A stretch of 64,000 nt of DNA from Cubamyces lactineus (lineage: Eukaryota > Basidiomycota > Agaricomycetes > Polyporales > Polyporaceae), in NCBI GenBank assembly GCA_022376465.1, contig JACDTU010000014.1, forward strand, positions 930,001 through 994,000. The letters are read 5' to 3'. Made by a program: the position numbers and the translations under genes. Below are positions 24,195 through 34,009 of the stretch, in pieces. Under the pieces are notes generated by a model that searched no databases, had not been told where the DNA came from, and saw nothing but the letters and a program-made list of their open reading frames with translations. The first letter of the stretch is position 1, and every line of letters starts with the position of its first letter.

Positions 24195-24737
24195 TCAGTT
24201 AATGAAGACCGTCTCGTTCTTGACTTCAACGACAGGCCACGCCCGCGCCTATAGGATATGTCAATACGGCTATCCTGATCCAAGTCTCGGCGTAACGACT
24301 CACCCCGTCCAGGAAGAAGTGTGCAACGGATAGCGCAGCCGCGCCCTTCGTGAAGCCCGAGGGGACAGTGACGGTGAAGTTCTGGTAGAGGTCATCTCCA
24401 CCAGGACGAATCTGAGGAGTGTATGGGCCAGCGTAGAGGACAGTCCCGATCTCCAAGGACGTGTCGATGCCGTCGCACGTTCCAGCAGGGGCTTCGCCGA
24501 CGCAGCTCAACAGGCCAATAGCGACAGAGACCTCCTGGGAGCCGGTGAGCGTGTCCTGTGCGTTGTTCCTTAGTGCTTGTCAAACGCAGCAGAAACTATA
24601 AAACTCACAGGTCTGTCAACGTCGACAATGAAAGAGTCGCCAGGGGCGAAGGTGGAGAGCGGCGGGGGAGCCTTAATAAGAACTCCTTGAGCAGCCGCAA
24701 GGGAAACAAGGGCAGAGAGGACAACGATGAACTGCAT
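24195..24737 (-). CDS. small secreted NIS1-like protein, copy 2
   Basis: Three exons (24737-24609, 24555-24304, 24248-24195) give 144 residues. The signal peptide is residues 1-17 (FIVVLSALVSLAAAQG). It matches copies 1 and 3 at PPPLSTFAPGDSFIVDVDRP, DTLTGSQEVSVAIGL, CVGEAPAGTCDGIDTS, YAGPYTPQ, YQNFTVTVP and LSVAHFFLDG, and ends with PVVEVKNETVFIN. Both introns fall at the same places and phases as in the paralogs (after RP, and before the last 17 codons). This gene points opposite to copy 1 and the same way as copy 3. It is closer to copy 3: both have the Cys pair around APAGTCDG. Extracellular; role unknown, see copy 1. Confidence 0.82.
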
Positions 24738-24826
24738 GGTGATGGGAAGGATGTCGAGGGTTGAGTTGAAGAGTAGGCTGAAGAGTTGGTGTTTGGATGC
24801 TGGAGTAAACCGTTCTGCAGGATGGA

Positions 24827-24833
24827 TTTTATA
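24827..24833 (-). promoter_or_regulatory. TATA box of NIS1-like gene 2
   Basis: TATAAAA on the minus strand (TTTTATA on +), 90-96 bases before the ATG at 24737, at a distance that allows a short leader. Confidence 0.65.
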
Positions 24834-24837
24834 CCTT

Positions 24838-26526
24838 TCGCTGACGTCGGCTGAGTGGTGGTACGTCGGGCGTTCTAAGCCGGACCTGGCCCAAGCGGTG
24901 CAAAGCTAGATTGAGAACGACACGTTCGGCAGGCCATTCATACCCAAGCCGCGCAGCTGCCCCAGTCGAAGTTAACGGCCAGCGGGCACGACCACACCGG
25001 AAGGGAGGGTCGGCTCAGTGTTCTTTTGTCCTGTGACAGGGAGCATACCCGACGCACCGAAAGCGTAGCTTTGAAACCCGGGCGGCTCACGCATCGCAGC
25101 GGCGGATGGACCCCTTCTCCTGTGGGTGGCAACGGTGGCGAACGGACACCGGACACTGCAAGCGCGGGACCGAATGTGAACGTGGGTCGCTCCGAGAGTC
25201 TGTAAGAGGGCGGTGGTGTGACGTACAAGGATTGCTCGCCGCGCAGTTCGGGGCGCCTTGTTAGTCCGGTTACCCAATTCGTTGGTAGCATTGCGTAGTT
25301 CGAGCTTGTAGTAGTACGAACCTAGCGCAACGCAGAGATGTTTTGCAAGGGCAAAAGGAGTGAGAGAGCAGGCTGCGGCGCTTGACCATAGGATACACCA
25401 AATACATCAGGAAATACTTTATTCATGATGCATGAGTACCCGGTGAGATCAGGATATTCGTACCTCCGAGTCGCAGCAGCCGATCGGACCTCATATGTGT
25501 CAATCGCTCTCGTTCGCAATCACATCCTACCCGAAAGATGGACGACGTCTTCGCGTCCACGAGCACCATCCTAGCACTTCCATGCTCAAAATGTCGACAG
25601 ACTTCTCCATTCCGGCGCGACATCGCCCTACGGGTCGTCCCAATTGCGAAAGCATTGTGTATTGGAAACTTCACCATGCCACCGCAGCACCAGGGCGTCC
25701 AACTGAGTCTTGACTCACGAATCTATGCCGTATTCTACCAGCGCATATACCGAGCGTGCATGCGACTGCGTGATGGCGGGGGTACACCGCACGCGCCGAT
25801 GCTCTGCAGTGGAGTCGGCACGATCTCAAACCGTTTCAGCCTTAGGGTAGAGAACCTCACCTCATATGCGCGGCTTGACGGTGGCAGTGAAGAGTGTCCA
25901 TGAAGAGGCTTACGCATACTTTGTCTTTCCATCCACATCGAGTCCTTTGGTCGCTAGAGATTGGCAGCTCTTGCCTGAAGATACGTTGTAGACTTGCTCC
26001 TAGGTGGATGGGAGAGGGCAAGGCAAGCTGGATGATTTAGACATAACAGCGAGTCCGGTTCTATGACCAAAGGGAGCACACAATCTAGAGTTAAACGTTG
26101 AGAGTCGATATGAAGGAGAACCGCTGACAGTGACTGTGAATTGCAGACTTGAACGAAGAAGCTCTCCGAGTCAGACACGCATACATCACAGCCACTAAAA
26201 CGCCACAACCGCCAGTGGCTTACTGTAAAGTTCAACTCACCAGAACCGAGAACACGCATCCTCTCAGGCTATGATTTGTCCATAAGAGCATCATGATTAC
26301 TATGCCTACGCGCATATACGACAATGTCCCAGTGAAGGTAAGAGCATAAAGCGATATTATACTACATGTTGATATGGATATACTAAAGTACTGCATGTCC
26401 GGAGTCCGAACGAGCACATCAGTCGCGTCTCGCATGGCCGCTCAGGCTAATACCTGAATATGTCCGTATGCAGGGAATGTCCGATCCCTCCCCGGCGAGC
26501 GACAACCTCCGCACACCACGGTGCGC
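24838..26526. other. gene-free region between NIS1-like copies 2 and 3
   Basis: About 1.7 kb. No open frame with a plausible splice pattern or recognisable protein. GC content drops at 25900-26440. I looked for a decayed further NIS1-like copy and did not see its conserved YAGPY or NFTVTVP segments. Confidence 0.45.
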
Positions 26527-27096
26527 TCAGTTGTCGATGATGACCGTTTGGTTAACCACCTCGAACAAGATCTCAACTCCCTGTCAAGAATAGCGTTCAT
26601 CAATACCCTACGAGTCGCACGGTCGCAATAAGCGGCACAAAGACTTACCGAGATCAACGAGAAATGCGCGACGGCAATGACGGCCGCTCCCGGCTGCAGG
26701 TAGTCCGGAACCGTGACGGTGAAGTTCTGGACGAGCGCCGCGCTGTGTTCCCCGGCGATCTGGGGGGTGTACGGCCCAGCGTAGAGCGGGCTGGTACCGA
26801 TGTTGCCGGAGGTGTCCACGCCGTCGCACGTCCCGGCGGGTGCACGTCCGACACAGCTCTGGATGCCGATCGCAACGGAGACTTCTTGCGAGCCGGTGAG
26901 GGAGTCCTAGACACAGATGAGTCAGTTTGAGGGGAAGGCAAGGTATAGACGACATCAAAATACGTACTGGACGTTCGACCTCGATGATGGTGGTCTCGCC
27001 TGCGGTGAGCGTGGCAAGAGGAGCTGGGGCGCTGATGACCACACCCTGGGCCATGGCGGAAGCAACGAAGGCAGCGAGCGCAAAGATGGACTTCAT
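26527..27096 (-). CDS. small secreted NIS1-like protein, copy 3
   Basis: Three exons (27096-26968, 26906-26649, 26580-26527) give 146 residues. The signal peptide is residues 1-17 (SIFALAAFVASAMAQG). Conserved pieces are APLATLTAGETTIIEVERP, DSLTGSQEVSVAIGI, CVGRAPAGTCDGVDTS, YAGPYTPQ, VQNFTVTVP, IAVAHFSLIS and the end EVVNQTVIIDN. Intron placement equals copies 1 and 2, which proves a common origin by gene duplication rather than retroposition. Secreted; function unknown. Confidence 0.83.
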
Positions 27097-27202
27097 CGTG
27101 TGTAGTGTTGAGGTGGGGTGAACGATAGCGGGGATTGAGTAAGGTGGAAGGTCGACGTAAAAGAGGTACTGCTATGTCCTCCCTTCGACTTGCTACCACT
27201 CG

Positions 27203-27210
27203 TATTTATA
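27203..27210 (-). promoter_or_regulatory. TATA box of NIS1-like gene 3
   Basis: TATAAATA on the minus strand (TATTTATA on +), 107-114 bases upstream of the ATG at 27096. Confidence 0.65.
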
Positions 27211-28382
27211 CAGGATGGATCGGCACGGGTAGAGGTCCACAGTACGGCATCCCCGCGACAGTCCGCTATGGACAAGGCGAAAAGAGGCCTGTTGCACAGC
27301 ACCTGGACGCGAAACATGCGCGGCCATGCTTCTTTTATAGTGTTCTTCCGGCGCCGGATGGCACAATATGGTGGGCGGATGGAGCCGCGCTGAAGATGCA
27401 CGCGTATAAGGGCTGGCGCCTCGCCCACAATGCGAACGTCAGGCGTTTCGGCCGGCTTGATAGGCTGGAATGGGCGGCAGTGAGCTGAAGTTGCCTTGAA
27501 GAGTCGTGGATAGGGATAGCGACGGGTACGCTTCCTCGATTACTTATACTGTACTCATCCTTACTTCGTTTTCGCTCCTAGGGAGCTGGAGTCGGATGGG
27601 AAGATGGTTCCAGCGCCGTTCGACCTCGGTAAGCCGTCCGTTTGAGTCGTGAATCCCTAGACTGAGCGAGAGCTGAACGCCAGGTCGACCCACTTTTTCC
27701 TGTCACCGGTGGCCCATTGCGAGGACCCCACCAGCTCTGAAGGTCTACGAGGGTATTATCAAAAGCAGGTCAGTCAAACGCACTCATGAAAGATACCTCC
27801 GCTCAGTACGCACTTATAGACACATTGGATTGCAGCCGGTGAGCGCTCCCATCTGTGAGACATCTAAACCCCATAAATTCAGATGCGCACACTGACAGGA
27901 CATGTCGATCATTGCAGAAAGATGCGCCTGCCAAAGGAACACGGTGACGCTCGCAGTGGGCCCCCAGGGCCCAATGACAACGCCCACCACAGGAGCGTGC
28001 GCAGCCCCCAGTGAGTCCGGCGAGCCAGAGTGGTACTGAGATGCACTACGCTAACCGGTGCGCGTGAGATCTCGCGTCTGCGCGCGCTGCGGCGACATGA
28101 CTGCGGGGATTGACGCAGGGCTCGGACCGAGGCCTCAGAGCTGTCAAATATCACTAACGCCAGCCATGCGCAGACGAACTTGAGCTTCAGCAAACCACCA
28201 CGACCACGACCACGACCACCACTGTTGGTCCCCTTGGCTGCTACGTGTGGCAGTATCCCCTACCCCACGAAGTCGTCGTTCCTTTGAGCTGGCCCTACAC
28301 AGGCTTGGGCTGCACTTCGCCTCGACGCCGTCTGCTGGGCTTGTCACTGTCTTAGTATATATTTTCCCGTTGGCAAGTCACG
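27211..28382. other. intergenic region
   Basis: Divergent region between NIS1-like copy 3 (-) and the small membrane protein gene (+). No supported gene. It contains the ACCACG-type microsatellite at 28196-28221, and a TATATATT run at about 28354 near the next ATG. Confidence 0.45.
28196..28221. repeat. (CCACGA)n microsatellite
   Basis: About four imperfect units of ccacga/ccacca in a row in non-coding DNA. Confidence 0.6.
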
Positions 28383-29082
28383 ATGATCGACCTCGCCCCA
28401 CTGAAGAACGCGCCCCAGTCCCCGCAAAGCGAAACCGGGCCAACGCCGCTGCATCCTGACATGAAGACGAGACGGCGGGGCGAACCCAGGGAAACCACGC
28501 TCCTGCCTCCGAGCTCGTCGATGCAGCCTGAACAAGGGCCATCCACATCGAGCGGCGCACCTCCCGCATACGCGGAGATCCAAGCCATGCCGTCGCATTC
28601 TCCTCCCGGTCAGTCCACGCTACCTCCGCCATGCGAGGAAGTGGGAGACGTCTAGCTCACGCCCCCCTCTCGTCTCCGCAGCGCTGCCAGCCAGAGACTC
28701 GACAGCAGCTGCAAGATCGAGCGCCGAGCGCGTGCACAGCAGCGTCGGCGCATTGCCCCTCGGCGCGCACGAGTACCTCAAGGGCGGAGAGGACGACGAC
28801 GACAGCGACGCAGGGCGGGGCCCGATGCGCACCTTCACGCGCGGCATGAAGGCGATCGTCTACGCCCCCCTCCTCGTCATCGTCGCCGGGATCGCAGCGA
28901 TGCTGGGCGTCCTCTACGGCTGCGGGAAGCTCACCGAGGCGATCGGGAAGGGCCTCTCGCTCGGGCCTGAGACCGCGTACGAGTGGTACCGCGCGAGGGA
29001 GGACAGGCGTGCGGCGCGGAGGGCGGAGAAGAAGGCGAGGAGGCAGAAGATCAGGCAGGTTGCGGGTGCGGCTGCCGTGTGA
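28383..29082 (+). CDS. small single-pass membrane protein of unknown function
   Basis: Two exons (28383-28608, 28682-29082) give 208 residues. The N-terminal half is Pro/Ser-rich, including a PPAYAE motif that resembles a PPxY site for a Nedd4/Rsp5-type ubiquitin ligase. A hydrophobic segment (IVYAPLLVIVAGIAAMLGVLYG, about 155-176) is followed by GCGKLTEAIGKGLSLGPE and a very basic Arg/Lys tail (RRAARRAEKKARRQK). No signal peptide, so it is probably a tail-region-anchored cytosolic-facing protein. A relative with the same membrane segment and GKG motif lies at 30184-30556. The family is not recognised. The ATG at 28383 is close to a TATA-like run, so Met27 (28461) is an alternative start. Confidence 0.7.
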
Positions 29083-30183
29083 GAGCGAGCGCCGGGCGGG
29101 GGCGGGGGGGTGTGCGTGATGGCGTCGGGGCGCTGCGGGTTCGTGGGTTTGGAGGTTAGACGGGCGGCGCGATTCAGATGGTGCGCGCGGGAACGGTGCG
29201 CGATTGTGATTTGCATTTAGGCTTGATGTGGGTGGCTGCGCCGAGTGCATCCTCTGAAGACTCACAAGGCGATCTAGGGGCCTTACCTATTGAGGGAGAG
29301 GATATCAGAGGGTTTCTCTGCTGGATGAGAACAGTATGCCTCCTTGTACCTATCCGGACTGTGCCCGTACGTTCCTATTTAGCTGTACTGTACTTAGCGT
29401 GATATCGATGCATCGTGTGAATGCGTAGCGAGAGCTGGCGCCACAGCGGAGGTCGACGTTGAGGGTTTGTACCATCAACAAGCGATTGCATTGATTGTCC
29501 TGCTGAGCTGCAACGAGGTCGAATAGACGTGTATGCGTGCCCATTGTCAATGGACATCAGCACAGGCTAGATCCTTGACGGCTATCTCTTCTGTAGACGC
29601 GTCTCCTCATAACGAACAGACTCTAAGCTGCTCCTCTGCGGAGACAAATAGCTTGTCACTTCGGCGGATAGCAGACGAGATCAGTACATGCTCGAATATC
29701 GCACGAATTGGAACATACTGTACCTACCGCGGGGACGTCCGCGACGTCTTCTACAAGCTCTCTTGTGGTCTGTTCCGACCGTCGGAATGGGGATAGCTTG
29801 AGCCCTAAACCGTACAGCACATCTCTTTCATTAAGATACGTCACACGCTATGTGCTTTCGCGTTGAGAAGTTACCGCAGCGTTCGGGAAGGCGTTGTGCT
29901 GCGGTAGCGGTCCTGACGCTGACCGATCGAGGTCCCGCGTCGTTGACTGTATAAGAGAACGAGCCGTTGAGAGGTGAACGTGAGAGGTCGAAGCAATCCT
30001 GCACTCACTGCTTCATCACTGCTCGGAGGCGGAGGCGACCGCGGTAGTATCACCATTCTTTCTTCGCTCGGTAAGGACGATAGAAGCGTATACGTACCCA
30101 GAAACCCGTGCTAACCGCCACCGCGTCTATACTGTATATTCCGCTAGGAAACGCAGCTCGCGAACGACCAGTCCAGAGTCCCG
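29083..30183. other. intergenic region
   Basis: No gene supported. GC falls clearly from about 29200 to 30150 compared with the flanking exons, in keeping with non-coding DNA. Confidence 0.45.
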
Positions 30184-30556
30184 ATGGCGAACAGATCCTC
30201 TTCGCCCCCACCTTCATACGGCGCTCACTCAGAGGAGAAACGAGGACGGCCTCGGCCCGAGCACAGACAGCGCGGGCGTCAAAGCCGGCAAGGCGCTCGG
30301 AATCGGCCTGCTCACCATCGTCGGGATCCCGTTTGCGCTCGCCGGCGTGGGGGTTATCGCGGCAGGGGGCTTGGTGTGGGGCGCGGGGAAGGTCGTCGAG
30401 GGAGTCGGCAAAGGCGTGGCTGCATTACCTGAGGCGGTGACGCGGGCAGCGGTGGGTAGCTCAGAGGTGCCGGCGCCGGAGGGTGAGGAATCGGGAGAGA
30501 AGGCAAAGAAGAGGAAGCGCGGTGGCGGGAAGAGGAATGCGGCACGGGTATCTTGA
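30184..30556 (+). pseudogene. frame-broken paralog of the 28.4 kb membrane protein
   Basis: From the ATG at 30184 the frame reads MANRSSSPPPSYGAHSEEK, then the coding signal moves to another frame at about 30242, where EDGLGPSTDSAGVKAGKALG leads into a hydrophobic helix (GLLTIVGIPFALAGVGVIAAGG), then VWGAGKVVEGVGKGVAALPE and a basic end (KAKKRKRGGGK). The part from the helix onward mirrors the intact gene at 28383 (GCGKLTEAIGKGLSLGPE). No GT-AG intron can be placed between 30184 and 30242, and the second frame has no ATG of its own. A one- or two-base indel, either a true mutation or an assembly error, is the simplest reading. Confidence 0.6.
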
Positions 30557-32421
30557 ATATGGTTGCGGTGCTAGTAAGTGGTGTGTGCGGCGAGGCCAGC
30601 TCGTTCGGATTGATTTTGTATTAGTTGTCTCACCACGCGTATGGGCCCTGCACGAAGACGACTCGAGATTGCGCATTCATCTGGCGCGCCGAGGAGGACG
30701 TCGCTGCAGACTTGGATCGTACCCGTCAAGGGGATATCGGAACGCTGGCGATGAACGGACATATCAAGTACACGACGCCCGATGCGCAGCAGTCGTTCGC
30801 CGTTCGAGCAGATGTATGCGCCACAGTCTGGCGAAGAGATCAAGGCGCACGTCCACGCTACCATATGGCTGCATGGTGGCGGGGTTGTCGTCTTCTGGTT
30901 ACGACGTCGAACATGCTTGTAAGCTTCTGTCATTGTGGCGGGACGTACGTATAACACGGTGCGTCTTTCTGTCGTTTTCCCACTTTTACCGGATGCGCAG
31001 CACCCCTGTGCAAATACTGACGCCACCATGTTTTGAGCATCCCGGACAGCTCTGGTCATGGCGAGAGATATAGCGTGCAAAACATGCGACACATCGCCTA
31101 AGCCGCATCGCGTAAGAATAGTGCTGCGATAATAAAAATTGGGCGTTGGGAAAATGGCAACATGAGGACGCACGCGTGCATGGCTTTTTATGGCGCTCGA
31201 GTCCTATGACGCGTGCGGTGGCGACGGTTGTGAATAGCGGGTGCGCAGAAGAGAGTACAAAGCATTCTGGGCACGAGCGCAGTTACCCAGTGTACGTACC
31301 TGTTCAAGATGTTGAAAACGGAGGTGTCCAGGTCTCCTGCAGGGAATAGATGACATACCATTGGTCGACCGATTGGTACCTCGTGGAATAGAAGGCAATG
31401 ATAGGATTATGCTTAGGCAGACTTTGGCTACGCCGAGCGATGACATGTATTCGACGGCGCCTGTTATGTCTCCTGGCCTGAAACTTCGGAGCTTCGTTGA
31501 ACGGGCGCGTTTCGCGCGGCTGTCGCCCGGACGTCTCATGCTACTCTACTTTGTGGTAACCATTCCCAGCGCGAACTTACTGTCAGTCTGCAGACCATTG
31601 CAGGTGAAGGAACGAGCGCTGCTGCGACACAGAAGGTACCTGAGGAGAGTGTAGATGCCGAGATGCCGCTGGAGTAGGTTGAGCGAGGAAGATGAGGGAG
31701 GTGGAACAAGTGGTGCGATAGAACGCAAGTCGGAGCAGAGAAGCGCTGCGGGAGGAGTTGCGACGAAGACGGACCGGAGGATGGAGCGACTGCAGGCTGT
31801 GCAGAGAGGCCAGGTGTGACGAGACGGTCGAGAGGGCTCAGACTGGACCGTGAAGTGTTCGGGGAGAGGAAAGGCAATAGAGATCGGAGAAATAAGACCG
31901 AGGTCGGAGTCAGGTGGGCGAAGCGAGAAGAGAGCTCTAAGAGAGCGGGAGTTTGCAGTAAGGAAAACGTGCGGAGGGCATGGGCTGGAAGGGCAGACGG
32001 GAGCGAGTAGGGATGGGGGGCGGACGGCGAGGGAGGAGGGAGTGGAGGAGAGGATGGCGAGCAAGCAAAAAGTGGACAGGGGCAGACCTTGTGACCGCAT
32101 CCGAAAGAGGGTGAAAACGGGCGGAGAGAAAAGGATGTTGATGTCTGACCAGAACGACGAGCAGGCAGCGATGACCGACTCCGGAGCCCTCTACGCCCGC
32201 CAGGCTGCTGGTGAGTACGCTTCCTACATGTGTTTGGAACGTGGGCCACTCTCGAGCGCGGCGTCTCGCTGTGGCGGGGGCGGCAGAGAGAGCCGATTGG
32301 CCGATTGAGCACGAAATGACGCTTCAGGCGAAGCGACTCCTCTCTCACCTCCCCACTCCCCTCCCTCACTTATCTCCTTTTCTACGCCTCTCCTCTCTTT
32401 TCTTCTCTTCCGTCCCCGACC
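30557..32421. other. long gene-free region ending in a CT-rich promoter
   Basis: About 1.9 kb without a supported gene. Bases 31650-32090 are strongly purine-rich on the + strand; the long open frames on the opposite strand there are a by-product of that composition. Bases 32134-32209 could be an extra 5' exon of the next gene (see there), and 32336-32410 is a pyrimidine-rich tract directly before the ATG at 32422. Confidence 0.5.
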
Positions 32422-34009
32422 ATGTCGTCCAATACGACGACCGGCGATTCCACCTCCCAGTCCACCGCCGTCCTCTCTGATCCTGGCAGTACGTCTCAAA
32501 CCACCTCCGCAACATCCTCCTCTTCTTCACCCTCTCAGGGTCTGTCTTCTGCCTCGTCCTCCTCGCACCCTTCTCATATTGCTTCCACATCCTCCCCTGC
32601 TGATCCTCCGACTTCATCAGGTTCCCCTACAGGCACCCCCACCGGCACCCCCACTGGTACACCCACCGGCACAACCACCGACACCCCCACCTCCACTCCT
32701 ACCGATACCACAAACACAGACACTGGTGTTACCTCTCCTACTGGCACCGGAACAGATACAGATACTGGCACTGGCACTGCGACAGCAACTGGAACCGATA
32801 CTGGCACGGCTACGGGTACTGGCACGGGCACGGGTACTGGCACCGCGACCGATACCGGCACCTCAAACACCACCGGTACCTCTGCAACCAACACAGACAC
32901 TTCCCAAACTTCGTCGTCTTCCGCCTCGCAATCAACCTCGACTGAGACGCGCACCGTCATGTACGTCCTTTCCTCACCTCACTTCCCACCCGTCCTGATC
33001 AGACTATAGCGCCACAAATTCCAATGGCGATGTCTTCACTTCCGTGATCACATCGACTGTCGTGTCCACCCCCACCATCGGTGCTTCCAATCGCTCCGCT
33101 TCGTCGTCATCACACACAGGAGCCATCGTCGGAGGTGTCGTCGGCGGCGTCGCCGGTGCTGCCATCCTCGCCACCGTCCTCTTCTTTATTCTCAGGGCGC
33201 GCCGCCGTCGTGACGACTTTGACGGCAACTTCGACCCCGATCGCGTCACCGGCGACAACCGTGGCACGCTCCCGGACATCGACCTCGGCGCCGCAGACCA
33301 AATCGAGCCCTACAGCTACAACCCCTCCGGCGTCGGCATGCCCACCCCTCAGCCTACAGGGATGCCTCCCGCAGGTCCGGGGTCTGGCCCCGGAATGCCA
33401 GATATGCGGCAGTACGGCGGGCAGGTTCCTTCTTTCCTTGCCGGAGGTCTTGCGGGTGCCGGTGCGGGCGCAGCGATGGCGGGTGCAGGGAAGGACCACC
33501 GTGCGACGTCTCCGCCATCCGCATACACGCAACCGTCACAATCGTACTACGCGCCCTCGAGCTCGGATCACGGGTACCCCGACTACTCCGCCTACGCTGC
33601 GTTTGCGAACCAGTACCCGATGCAGGGTGGCCCGCCTAGCGCCTCTCCACCGAGCAGTCCGACGAACACGTCCTCGTTCGGCGCCCAACAGGGCATGGGG
33701 GTCCCCGGGCGCGACTTTCGGCACCCGTCCCCCGGTCCGTCGCTCGCGCCCACGACGCACACGAGCCACACGGACCCGTCGACATCGGGCTCGTCTGCGA
33801 ACCCAGGGGTGATCCCCAGTGCGAAGGAGCGCGAGGCGATGCAGTACAGGAGGCAGGTCGCCAATCCCGATGGGCCTGCGGGCGCGAGTGCGAGTGGGCC
33901 GTCGGGCGTGGTGCAGCACCAGGATGCGGGGCGGTTGGATGCGACGCCGGAGGATGAGGAGCCGTCGGAGGTCCCGCCGAGGTATGATTCGATCCGGCAT
34001 GATCCTTGA
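32422..34009 (+). CDS. mucin-like single-pass membrane protein (Ser/Thr-rich stalk)
   Basis: Two exons from the ATG at 32422 (32422-32961 and 33009-34009) join in frame through an intron with donor GTACGT and acceptor CTATAG. The first 195 residues are nearly all Ser, Thr, Gly, Asp and Pro with TGTP/TGTD repeats, a highly O-glycosylated stalk. One membrane helix follows (GAIVGGVVGGVAGAAILATVLFFIL), then RARRRRDD as a stop-transfer signal and a cytosolic tail of about 280 residues rich in Gly, Pro and Ser, ending PPRYDSIRHDP. No signal peptide follows this ATG. An upstream exon at 32134-32209, ending ALYARQAAG before a GTGAGT donor, looks coding but joins in frame only through a nearby GTACGC donor, so the N-terminus is uncertain. 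The layout suits a surface sensor such as fungal wall-stress proteins, which is inference. Confidence 0.75.
32632..32862 (+). repeat. degenerate coding repeat, Thr-Gly-Thr-Pro/Asp units
   Basis: Many copies of acc-ggc-acc-ccc-like and act-ggc-acg-like 9-12 base units encode TGTP and TGTD/TGTA strings in the stalk of the membrane protein. Copy number is likely to vary between strains. Confidence 0.75.

Noticed and set aside
24838..26526. A fourth NIS1-like copy or a relic of one
   Set aside because: None of the conserved blocks (TGSQEV, YAGPY, NFTVTVP) could be found on either strand.
31536..32369. 277-codon minus-strand ORF rich in Ser, Leu and Pro
   Set aside because: The composition follows directly from a CT-rich strand; no domain, no splice structure, and it overlaps the promoter of the membrane-protein gene.
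32579..32998. Pro/Leu-rich plus-strand ORF and Val-rich minus-strand ORF over the TGTP repeats
   Set aside because: Alternative frames of a tandem repeat always stay open; the Thr/Gly frame continues into the membrane helix and is the real one.
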